Position numbers and translations under genes: made by a program. The notes beneath the pieces were generated by a model that saw only the letters and a program-made list of their open reading frames with translations, did no database searches and had not been told where the DNA came from. Shown in pieces: positions 1 to 5,111 of a stretch of 5,117 nt of DNA (the stretch's first letter is position 1; every line of letters begins with the position of its first letter). The stretch comes from Oxalobacteraceae bacterium (GTDB lineage Bacteria > Pseudomonadota > Gammaproteobacteria > Burkholderiales > Burkholderiaceae_D), in contig PKWO01000084.1 of assembly GCA_003132085.1 (NCBI GenBank), positions 1 to 5,117 of the forward strand, written 5' to 3'.

Positions 1-832
1 TGTGCAAGGGCGCCTGCAGCGCCGCCTCCAGCTCATAGAGATAATCGATGAAGCCCTGCGTATCCGTATCGTTGGAAAGGATGATAAAGCGCGCATCGGT
101 CACGTGATAGACCTGAGCCCTATTCTCGAATAGCTGCTTGAGCCGGTTGGCGACGCCGCGCACCATGTCATCGTAGACCACCACGCCCAGCACGCTGGCG
201 ATGTCGAACGCGGTAGCCGCATCCGGCATGTCGATCGTCACCAGCACACGCGGCTCGCCGGTGTGGCGTTTGCCGAGTACCGCCAGATCTTCGCCCATCC
301 GGTATTTGTTCGGCATGCCGCTGACCGCATCGACATGGCCAATCGCCTTGCCCAGCTCGATATGCGACATCACCAGCTGCGCCAGACCGGCCAGCTTGGC
401 GTGGCTGACGGCATTCAGGCTGCGCGGCTTGGTATCGACTACACACAGTGCGCCGAGCGCGTAGCCTTCCGCCGTCAACAGTGGCGCGCCGGCATAGAAG
501 CGCACGCCGGCCGGACCGGTCACCATTTGGTTGCCGGCAAAGCGCTCGTCCAGCAGCGTGTCCTCGACCACCATCACCTTGGTCTGCTCAATCGTATGGA
601 TGCAGAACGATTGCTCGCGCGCACTGCTGCGCGAGCAGAATCCCACCGAGGACTTGATCCACTGGCGGTCAGAATCGATCAGCGAAATATACGCGCCGGA
701 CATGCCGAACATATCGACCGCCAGCCGCGTGATGGCATCGAAGTAGTCACTGGCGTTGCGATTCAATACACCCAGCTGATGTAGCGCCACCAGCCGCTCC
801 GCCTCCGATTTGCGTATCAGTATCTCTGGCAT
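1..832 (-). CDS. GAF domain + degenerate GGDEF domain signalling protein (C-terminus off the window)
   Basis: Predicted soluble c-di-GMP-type signalling protein; 277 residues are visible and the frame is still open at the left edge. There is no signal peptide or membrane segment. Residues about 24-160 form a GAF sensor domain of the kind with D-S-D-R-Q-W-I-K (53-60), F-C-I-H-T-I (76-81), L-L-D-E-R-F (93-98) and L-C-V-V-D-T-K-P-R (129-137). From about 168 a GGDEF-fold domain begins with D-A-V-S-G-M-P-N (168-175), matching the usual D-x-L-T-G-L-P-N opening. The catalytic G-G-D-E-F position reads T-D-A-R-F (245-249), so cyclase activity should be absent. An EAL domain commonly follows in such proteins but would lie outside the window. 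The ATG at 832 lies 2 nt after the stop of the chemoreceptor gene, with G/A-rich GGTGGAAG upstream as a possible ribosome binding site, so translation is probably coupled. Family calls are from motif recognition only. Confidence 0.88.
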   Translation of the reverse strand, partial: MPEILIRKSEAERLVALHQLGVLNRNASDYFDAITRLAVDMFGMSGAYISLIDSDRQWIKSSVGFCSRSSAREQSFCIHTIEQTKVMVVEDTLLDERFAGNQMVTGPAGVRFYAGAPLLTAEGYALGALCVVDTKPRSLNAVSHAKLAGLAQLVMSHIELGKAIGHVDAVSGMPNKYRMGEDLAVLGKRHTGEPRVLVTIDMPDAATAFDIASVLGVVVYDDMVRGVANRLKQLFENRAQVYHVTDARFIILSNDTDTQGFIDYLYELEAALQAPLH

Positions 833-834
833 GA

Positions 835-2514
835 TCAGGCTTCCACCGGTGCAGCCAGCAGCGCGCGGCGCGGCCCGGCGGCTGGCTCGTTGAGGCGCCG
901 CGGTGCGGCGGTGGGTTCGCTAGGGCGCCGCGCCACAGCATGGTGCGCGGGATCGGTCTTGAATACGCCGACCGCGTGGTTCAGATATGTTGCCTGATCC
1001 TGTAGAGTCTGCACGTCGCCCGCAGCTTTCTCCACCAGAGCGGCATTCTGCTGCGTGACATGGTCCATTAGCGAAATGGCGCGGTTGACTTCCTCAATGC
1101 CGATCCGCTGCTCATTGCTGGCGGCGGTAATGGCGCCAACCATACCCGTCACCTGTTTGACACTGTGGACGATGTCGCGCATGGTCGAACCGGCGTGTTC
1201 CACCAGTTGCGTGCCGGTGTGGATCTTCTCGACCGATTCGTCGATCAGCACTTTGACTTCGCGCGCCGCGGTCGAGCTGCGCTGCGCCAGGTTGCGCACT
1301 TCCGTTGCTACCACGGCGAAGCCGCGGCCTTGCTCGCCGGCCCGCGCGGCTTCCACCGCTGCATTCAGCGCAAGGATGTTGGTCTGGAATGCAATGCCTT
1401 CGATCATGCTGACGATTTCCACGATCTTGCGCGACGAATCATCGATCGAATTCATGGTCTCGACCACCTCGCCGACGATTTCGCCGCCCTTGCTGGCGAT
1501 ATCGGACGCTTGCTGCGCCAGCATATTGGCCTCCTGTGCGCTGTCGGCGTTCTGCTTGACCGTCGCGGTCAGCTGCTCCAATGCCGATGCGGTTTCCTCC
1601 AGCGAACTGGCCTGCTCTTCGGTGCGGCCCGAAAGATGTTCGTTGCGCTTCGATATCATCGTACTGATTCCCGAGACGGCGTTGGCGGTGTCGTGCACCT
1701 CGGTCACCGTAAGGCGCAGGTTGCGGCTCATTTTCATCAGCACGGCCATGATGCTGTCCTGATCGCCGTTACGCAGCGCAACCTCGTGGTACAGTTCGCC
1801 GCGGTCGACGGCGTTGGCAAGCGCCTTCACTTCTGCCGGCTCTGCGCCCAAGGTTCGCAAAAGATAGTGCGTGACGCGCCATGCCACGACAGCGCCGACC
1901 GTGAGCGCGGCTACCACCAACACCAGCATCAGCGACTGGAAGTTGTGGGCGATCTGGCGCGCCTGAACCGATTCGGCCTCGGACATTTTTTCCTGCAGGT
2001 CGATGAAGCCATTGACACTAGCCAGCCATTCGACAAATGCAGGCTTGGCCTCGGCCAGCATCATCTGGCGCGCGCCCTCGATGTTGCCGGCGCGGCGCGC
2101 GTCGATGATCTTCCGTATCAGCGGCGTCGTGTGGGCTTCAGCTTGCTTGATCTTGTCCAGCCAGTCACGCTCCTCGGGACCAGTATGGGCACCCTCGGCA
2201 GAGAACAACGTATCCAGAGGCTGGGCGGAATTCTGATAGTCCTTGTCGAGCTTGTTGATCAACGACACGACAGAATCGACGTCACTGTCCGCCACCAGCG
2301 TGACGTCGCGCGAGGCAATGGCGCGGTCGTGAACGCTGCCGCGGAAGTTGATTGCGTAGCGTTGCTTGACGTTGTTGACGTCGCTGATGCGACTCAGGCT
2401 GGCTTCGATCGCGTTGACCTTGATAATACTCAGCGCGGTCAGCACCATTATCATGACCAGGATGATGGCAAAGCCTGCCGTCAGGCGGCCGGCGACGCTG
2501 ATTTCATTTTTCAT
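835..2514 (-). CDS. Methyl-accepting chemotaxis protein (transmembrane chemoreceptor)
   Basis: Inner-membrane chemoreceptor that senses a periplasmic ligand and controls CheA/CheW. From the ATG at 2514 it is 559 residues, usual for the Tsr/Tar-like class. TM1 spans about 11-33. The periplasmic region about 34-192 is mostly helical and fits a four-helix-bundle sensor. TM2 spans about 194-212, HAMP about 213-267 (with L-G-A-E-P), and the cytoplasmic signalling coiled coil about 285-515. The highly conserved hairpin tip at 372-403 contains I-A-F-Q-T-N-I-L-A-L-N-A-A-V-E-A-A-R-A-G-E, the CheA/CheW contact region, and is intact. The tail after about 520 is Ala/Pro/Arg-rich and lacks an N-W-E-T-F-type CheR/CheB docking pentapeptide. 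An in-frame ATG at 2523 would add Met-Glu-Thr; I prefer 2514 because GGAA lies just before it, whereas only AT-rich sequence precedes 2523. The ligand cannot be predicted. It is the first gene of an apparent two-gene unit with the GAF-GGDEF gene. Confidence 0.96.
   Translation of the reverse strand: MKNEISVAGRLTAGFAIILVMIMVLTALSIIKVNAIEASLSRISDVNNVKQRYAINFRGSVHDRAIASRDVTLVADSDVDSVVSLINKLDKDYQNSAQPLDTLFSAEGAHTGPEERDWLDKIKQAEAHTTPLIRKIIDARRAGNIEGARQMMLAEAKPAFVEWLASVNGFIDLQEKMSEAESVQARQIAHNFQSLMLVLVVAALTVGAVVAWRVTHYLLRTLGAEPAEVKALANAVDRGELYHEVALRNGDQDSIMAVLMKMSRNLRLTVTEVHDTANAVSGISTMISKRNEHLSGRTEEQASSLEETASALEQLTATVKQNADSAQEANMLAQQASDIASKGGEIVGEVVETMNSIDDSSRKIVEIVSMIEGIAFQTNILALNAAVEAARAGEQGRGFAVVATEVRNLAQRSSTAAREVKVLIDESVEKIHTGTQLVEHAGSTMRDIVHSVKQVTGMVGAITAASNEQRIGIEEVNRAISLMDHVTQQNAALVEKAAGDVQTLQDQATYLNHAVGVFKTDPAHHAVARRPSEPTAAPRRLNEPAAGPRRALLAAPVEA
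847..930 (-). repeat. Imperfect 10-residue repeat in the chemoreceptor C-terminal tail
   Basis: The tail of the chemoreceptor (residues about 529-556) reads as two and a half copies of a ten-residue unit: RRPSEPTAAP, RRLNEPAAGP, RRALLAAP. The pattern is R-R-x-x-E-P-x-A-x-P. The DNA is correspondingly GC-rich and repetitive. It forms a basic, proline-rich and probably disordered extension beyond the signalling coiled coil. Confidence 0.7.
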
Positions 2515-2575
2515 GGTTTCCATTTTTATTCGTTTTAAATGTACACATAGTCAATTGCACGGACTGGATCTTATG

Positions 2576-2586
2576 TTGCAATGCAA
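2576..2586. repeat. Inverted repeat TTGCA-A-TGCAA
   Basis: A perfect 5-bp inverted repeat around a single central base, about 62 bp upstream of the chemoreceptor start. Its size and position suit a transcription factor site, but short palindromes are common in AT-rich DNA, so this is only a candidate. Confidence 0.3.
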
Positions 2587-2616
2587 AATAAATAAAATTG
2601 ATTAATCTTATTTATA

Positions 2617-2635
2617 CAATAGTTAATTTCTATTG
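2617..2635. repeat. Inverted repeat CAATAG-N7-CTATTG
   Basis: Perfect 6-bp arms around a 7-base centre in the AT-rich leader, about 100 bp upstream of the chemoreceptor start. It could be an operator with half-sites about 13 bp apart, or a weak hairpin. There is no T-tract to make it a terminator. Confidence 0.35.
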
Positions 2636-2700
2636 ATGTTGCCGCGCGCGTGGGGTTAGGATTTTGGCAATTCTGCAGCAGCCGATCAAGCCTTGGCCGG

Positions 2701-2721
2701 GACCCACGTTAATGTCGGGTC
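2701..2721. repeat. Imperfect inverted repeat GACCC...GGGTC
   Basis: GACCC and GGGTC enclose ACGTTAATGT, itself nearly symmetric, with one extra C breaking the symmetry. It lies between the chemoreceptor leader and the end of the frameshifted small gene, in a stretch (2643-2815) where I see no credible gene. Role unknown. Confidence 0.3.
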
Positions 2722-2802
2722 AGCAATTGCGCATCGCTTTGCCCAGTCACTCCCTTGATGGCAGGTTGCGCACGGTAAGCGTCCGCACAACCCGTATTGG
2801 CG

Positions 2803-2817
2803 GAACTAACGAAGTTC
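2803..2817. repeat. Hairpin GAACT-AACGA-AGTTC at the end of the small minus-strand gene
   Basis: Perfect 5-bp arms with a 5-base loop overlap the TGA stop (2816-2818) of the minus-strand frameshifted gene. No run of T follows on either strand, so it is at best a weak RNA structure at the 3' end and not a typical intrinsic terminator. Confidence 0.3.
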
Positions 2818-3108
2818 AGACGTCGATTATTTTGCGCAGAATACGCCGTGTCACGCGCCAGCGCTCCCCGTCACACAGTATTGACACGGTTTTGTCGTTC
2901 AATCGGGTTACCGTGCCAACACGTTCCCGGAAATATTTGTCGGTGAACGTCACCGTATCACCGACGTTGAAGGGGCGGTGGTATTCGGAGCTTGAGGAGG
3001 TGGCGCGGGTGGCGCGGCGCGCGATGATGCGGCTTTAGCGCCTACTCGACGTTTCTCGTAGCGGTTTTTGCCATTCGCGATGGCTCGTCGTTCCCCCAAA
3101 CGACGCAC
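2816..3108 (-). pseudogene. Small basic protein with SH3/KOW-like C-terminal domain, reading frame apparently broken
   Basis: The minus strand holds two overlapping open frames that make one sensible protein if joined. The upstream frame can start at GTG 3108 (or TTG 3099) and gives a very basic N-terminus including N-G-K-N-R-Y-E-K-R-R-V-G-A-K, then turns into Pro/Ala-rich text and stops at 2950-2952. The second frame is open from 3034 to the TGA at 2816-2818 (72 codons), has no good start codon of its own, and reads F-N-V-G-D-T-V-T-F-T-D-K-Y-F, R-V-G-T-V-T-R-L-N, K-T-V-S-I, W-R-V and a final I-I-D-V. The alternating beta pattern with G-D-x-V, G-x-V and W-R-V resembles small SH3/KOW-like barrels. 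One missing base between 2953 and 3034, most likely in the GC-rich run near 3002-3030, would restore about 97 residues. It may be a pseudogene, a sequencing error or a recoded gene. No canonical slippery heptamer was seen. Function unknown. Confidence 0.5.
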
Positions 3109-3141
3109 ACCCTGCTAAGCTTGTTGCTCCAAGTGAGAAGG

Positions 3142-3170
3142 TTGACGAAAAATGATGAAATCAATGCAAT
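3142..3170 (+). promoter_or_regulatory. Predicted sigma70-type promoter of the patatin gene
   Basis: TTGACG (3142-3147, 5 of 6 matches to the -35 consensus) and TGCAAT (3165-3170, 4 of 6 to the -10 consensus) are separated by exactly 17 bp. Transcription would begin near 3177, leaving a leader of about 107 nt before the patatin start. An 18-bp palindrome covers the predicted start site. Confidence 0.5.
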
Positions 3171-3175
3171 CCGTT

Positions 3176-3193
3176 GTTGCAAATATTCGCAAC
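3176..3193. promoter_or_regulatory. 18-bp near-perfect palindrome on the predicted start site (candidate operator)
   Basis: GTTGCAAATATTCGCAAC equals its own reverse complement at 16 of 18 positions; only the pair at positions 6 and 13 breaks symmetry. The centre is AATATT. It begins 5 bp after the predicted -10 box, so a bound dimeric regulator would sit on the start site and block transcription. The regulator is unknown and no regulator gene is in the window. Confidence 0.45.
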
Positions 3194-3271
3194 GCGCCTC
3201 ACCGTTACAGCGATTTGCGTCTGGTTCGGCCCTGATTGCATCATTTTTATTGTTCAACGAACTTCTCACGC

Positions 3272-3283
3272 AGGACGCCAGGA
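3272..3283 (+). promoter_or_regulatory. Ribosome binding site deciding the patatin start
   Basis: AGGA at 3272-3275 is followed by an 8-nt spacer and then ATG at 3284. This favours 3284 over the upstream in-frame ATG at 3236, which has no purine-rich element before it. Confidence 0.65.
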
Positions 3284-4453
3284 ATGGGAGAAAAAAAGAA
3301 AACAGGCTTGATTCTTACCGGTGGCGGCGCTCGTGCCGCATACCAAGTAGGCGTGCTTCAGGCGGTATCGGCGATATTATGCGAAGCCGGTTGGAGACCC
3401 GATCGCAATCCGTACGACATCATCTGCGGCACCTCGGCTGGCGCCATCAATGCCACTGCGCTGGCCTGTCATGCCGACAATTTCGGCGAGGGATTGCAGA
3501 TGCTGCTGCGGGTCTGGGAGAATTTCACCGTAGAACAAGTGTATCGCGCCGACTCGCTGGGGGTGATGCGGTCGAGCGCGAAATGGCTTTCCCTGTTGTC
3601 TTTTGGCTGGCTATTGCGCCAATGGCATGCCAATCCGCCCAACGCGTTGCTGGACAATACACCGTTGGTGACGCTGTTGAATCGCATGCTGAATCTGCCG
3701 AGGCTGGATGCCGCACTGCTTGACGGTTCGTTGCATGCGTTGGCGGTGACCGCGTCGTCGTATACCGCCGGCCAGCACATCACGTTTTATCAAACCGAAG
3801 CTGAAATAGAACCGTGGGTGCGGATGCAGCGCGTGGCGATGCGCGGTCAGATCGGCATTGAACATTTACTGGCCTCGTCGGCGATTCCTCTGATTTTTCC
3901 GGCGACACCTATTTATTGCAATGGCCGGCGCGAATATTTCGGCGACGGTTCGATGCGCCAGCTTGCACCGATTTCGCCGGCGATACACCTGGGGGCAAAC
4001 AAGGTGTTGGTGATCGGCGCCGGGAGGCTGACGGAGCCGGCGCGCGACATTACGGAACCAGCCCAATACCCTAGCTTGGCGCAAATTGCCGGTCACGCGA
4101 TGTCGAGCATCTTTCTCGATAGCCTGGCGGTAGATATCGAGCGCATGAATCGGGTCAACCTGACTTTGTCGGTCTTGACGGAAGAGCAGAAAGCTAAAAC
4201 ACTGCTACGGCCGATTGAAATGCTGACCATCGCTCCGTCTGAACGCCTTGATGAAATCGCCAGTCGGCATGTCGGCAGTTTGCCGCGTCCGATCAGGATG
4301 ATGTTGGCCGGCATCGGCGCGACCGAGGTGCGCGGTTCGGCGCTCGCCTCTTATTTGTTGTTTGAAGCCAGTTATACCGGCGAGCTGATCCGTTTGGGGC
4401 AGAAGGACGCACTCACGCACCGTGCCGATGTGCTGGCTTTTTTCGAGACGTAA
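3284..4453 (+). CDS. Patatin-like phospholipase family protein
   Basis: Predicted serine acyl hydrolase (lipid acyl hydrolase/phospholipase A type) with a Ser-Asp dyad; 389 residues from ATG 3284. After a lysine-rich start (M-G-E-K-K-K), the oxyanion-hole loop G-G-G-A-R lies at 13-17. The nucleophile elbow G-T-S-A-G lies at 49-53, so Ser51 is the expected nucleophile. The conserved A-S-S-A-I-P-L-I-F-P block is at 197-206. The catalytic aspartate motif is D-G-S at 221-223, so Asp221 is kept but the usual D-G-G/A has serine third. No signal peptide or clear membrane segment is seen, so it is probably cytoplasmic or peripheral on the inner membrane. The C-terminal region after about 265 is helical and not recognised as a separate domain. 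The start at 3284 has a good ribosome binding site; 3236 would add 16 unlikely residues. The natural substrate is unknown. It appears monocistronic, with its own promoter and 259 bp before the next gene. Confidence 0.93.
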   Translation: MGEKKKTGLILTGGGARAAYQVGVLQAVSAILCEAGWRPDRNPYDIICGTSAGAINATALACHADNFGEGLQMLLRVWENFTVEQVYRADSLGVMRSSAKWLSLLSFGWLLRQWHANPPNALLDNTPLVTLLNRMLNLPRLDAALLDGSLHALAVTASSYTAGQHITFYQTEAEIEPWVRMQRVAMRGQIGIEHLLASSAIPLIFPATPIYCNGRREYFGDGSMRQLAPISPAIHLGANKVLVIGAGRLTEPARDITEPAQYPSLAQIAGHAMSSIFLDSLAVDIERMNRVNLTLSVLTEEQKAKTLLRPIEMLTIAPSERLDEIASRHVGSLPRPIRMMLAGIGATEVRGSALASYLLFEASYTGELIRLGQKDALTHRADVLAFFET

Positions 4454-4461
4454 TGGATCAG

Positions 4462-4521
4462 GCATATCCAGCAGCCGGCAAGGTATCGTCCAACGACGAT
4501 CCGGGTAGAGTGCATATCCAG
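4462..4521. repeat. Direct repeat pair GCATATCCAG spaced 50 bp
   Basis: Two perfect 10-bp copies, 4462-4471 and 4512-4521, start exactly 50 bp apart (close to five helical turns) in the patatin-barstar intergenic region. They flank the hairpin at 4485-4500. A pair of sites for one DNA-binding protein is possible; nothing in the sequence identifies it. Confidence 0.5.
4485..4500. repeat. Hairpin ATCGTC-CAAC-GACGAT after the patatin gene
   Basis: Perfect 6-bp arms with a 4-base loop, extendable by two G-C pairs if one T is bulged out, lie 31 bp after the patatin stop codon. No T-run follows on the plus strand, so intrinsic termination is not supported. It could protect the 3' end of the mRNA or be a protein site. 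Confidence 0.4.
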
Positions 4522-4557
4522 GTTTCTCGATGGAAATGTGGCGGAAACGACACGCTA

Positions 4558-4573
4558 CGATACCGATACGATA
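4558..4573. repeat. Three short CGATA repeats
   Basis: CGATA occurs at 4558-4562, 4564-4568 and 4569-4573, just upstream of the predicted barstar promoter. It may be simple sequence or a cluster of weak binding sites. Confidence 0.3.
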
Positions 4574-4577
4574 GCGG

Positions 4578-4606
4578 TTGATTCGTTTTGTACAACACGT
4601 TATCCT
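4578..4606 (+). promoter_or_regulatory. Predicted sigma70-type promoter of the barstar gene
   Basis: TTGATT (4578-4583, 4 of 6) and TATCCT (4601-4606, 4 of 6) have exactly 17 bp between them. Transcription would start near 4613, about 100 nt before the barstar ATG. The -35 box is the same TTG that could be misread as a far-upstream start codon for the barstar frame. Confidence 0.4.
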
Positions 4607-4616
4607 ACGTTATCAT
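4597..4616. repeat. Tandem 10-bp-period repeat overlapping the barstar -10 box
   Basis: ACGTTATCCT followed directly by ACGTTATCAT: two units matching at 9 of 10 positions, one helical turn apart. The first copy covers the predicted -10 and the second the predicted start site, so in-phase binding by a regulator is conceivable. Confidence 0.4.
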
Positions 4617-4703
4617 CATTCAAAATGCCGTAATTCACGTGCATACAAGAGTAAACGCATGCGAATCGAATCGCTGAACGCAGCATCCATCGCGGTACCA
4701 AAT

Positions 4704-4712
4704 GAGGGTGGG
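4704..4712 (+). promoter_or_regulatory. Ribosome binding site for the barstar gene
   Basis: GAGGGTGGG immediately precedes the ATG at 4713, with GAGG ending 5 nt before it. This supports 4713 as the start. An alternative in-frame ATG at 4659 has a weaker AAGAG about 7 nt upstream and would add 18 residues. Confidence 0.6.
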
Positions 4713-5111
4713 ATGAGTCTGTTAGCCAACGTGCCGCCAAATCTAGTGCAATCGATCCGCGCATTTCGGGTAACCGATCTGCAAACCGAGGCGGCTCGAC
4801 TGGGGCAACATTTTCTCTATGCATATTGCGCAGAGGCAACGACAAGAAGCCAGGTTCTGGCGACGATTGCCCGTGCTTTTCATTTTCCCAAGCATTGCGG
4901 CAAGAAATTTGAGATCTTGGGTGATTGTCTGACGGATCTTGCTTACAAAGCAGGTCCCCAGCCCGGGTTCCTGGTGGTATTGGAACAATTACCGAACACG
5001 CTCAAGTTCGATATAGAAGCCCGTGAAACCTTGTTGGATGTGTTTCGTGACGCCGCCGACTTCTGGGCCGACAAAAAGAGGGCATTCCGCGTGTTTTATT
5101 CGTTTCAATAG
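4713..5111 (+). CDS. Barstar-family protein (putative RNase inhibitor)
   Basis: Small cytoplasmic protein of 132 residues resembling barstar, the inhibitor that neutralises barnase-type RNases by covering the active site with acidic residues. The barstar core starts at about residue 57 with F-H-F-P-K-H-C-G-K, then D-C-L-T-D-L (71 is the conserved Cys), a hydrophobic strand F-L-V-V-L-E (86-91), and L-L-D-V-F-R-D-A-A-D-F-W (108-118). By eye against Bacillus barstar, Asp35 corresponds to Glu66, Trp38 to Gly69, Asp39 to Asp70, and Glu76 to Asp113. The acidic face is largely kept but the aromatic Trp38 position is lost. An N-terminal extension of about 40 residues relative to classical barstar (A-F-R-V, L-G-Q-H-F-L-Y-A) is present, as in a longer proteobacterial subfamily I recall. 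No RNase gene lies upstream in the window; downstream only 6 bases remain. It could act on an RNase encoded elsewhere. Confidence 0.88.
   Translation: MSLLANVPPNLVQSIRAFRVTDLQTEAARLGQHFLYAYCAEATTRSQVLATIARAFHFPKHCGKKFEILGDCLTDLAYKAGPQPGFLVVLEQLPNTLKFDIEARETLLDVFRDAADFWADKKRAFRVFYSFQ

Larger units (their letters stand above)
2515..2642. promoter_or_regulatory. AT-rich leader upstream of the chemoreceptor gene
   Basis: This stretch is far richer in A and T than the flanking genes and lies directly upstream of the chemoreceptor start, so it very likely carries its promoter. I could not pick a convincing -35/-10 pair. TAAGAT and TATAAA occur on the minus strand but without good -35 partners at 16-18 bp. 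I also saw no sigma28-type flagellar promoter (TAAA-N15-GCCGATAA). Two small inverted repeats are present and listed separately. Confidence 0.5.

Noticed and set aside
263..784. 173-codon plus-strand ORF opposite the GAF-GGDEF gene
   Set aside because: The opposite strand gives a continuous GAF-GGDEF protein with recognisable motifs; this one is low-complexity and motif-free.
1165..2538. 457-codon plus-strand ORF antisense to the chemoreceptor gene
   Set aside because: The product is a His/Arg/Asp-rich shadow with no domain pattern, whereas the minus strand encodes a textbook chemoreceptor. Long antisense frames are expected from GC-rich codon bias.
2515..2642. Sigma28 (flagellar) promoter for the chemoreceptor
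   Set aside because: No GCCGATAA-like -10 with a TAAA element at the right distance was found on the minus strand.
2664..3038. 124-codon plus-strand ORF in the intergenic region
   Set aside because: The Arg/Ser/Thr-rich product has no structure or good ribosome binding site, and it lies opposite the much more protein-like SH3/KOW frame on the minus strand.
3042..3269. 75-codon minus-strand ORF overlapping the patatin leader
   Set aside because: No recognisable pattern. It overlaps the predicted patatin promoter and palindrome, and its end is better explained by the adjacent frame of the split small gene.
3236..3283. Upstream ATG giving a 405-residue patatin protein
   Set aside because: No ribosome binding site before 3236; AGGA with 8-nt spacing precedes ATG 3284, and the residues conserved in the family begin just after 3284.
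3121..3723. 200-codon plus-strand ORF overlapping the patatin gene in another frame
   Set aside because: Shadow of the patatin coding frame, which has the conserved nucleophile elbow and oxyanion loop.
4485..4500. Intrinsic terminator after the patatin gene
   Set aside because: The hairpin is real but neither strand has a following T-run, so Rho-independent termination is not supported.
4578..4712. TTG-started 177-residue version of the barstar protein
   Set aside because: The TTG is better read as a -35 box, the extension is unlike barstar proteins, and ATG 4713 has a strong GAGGG before it.
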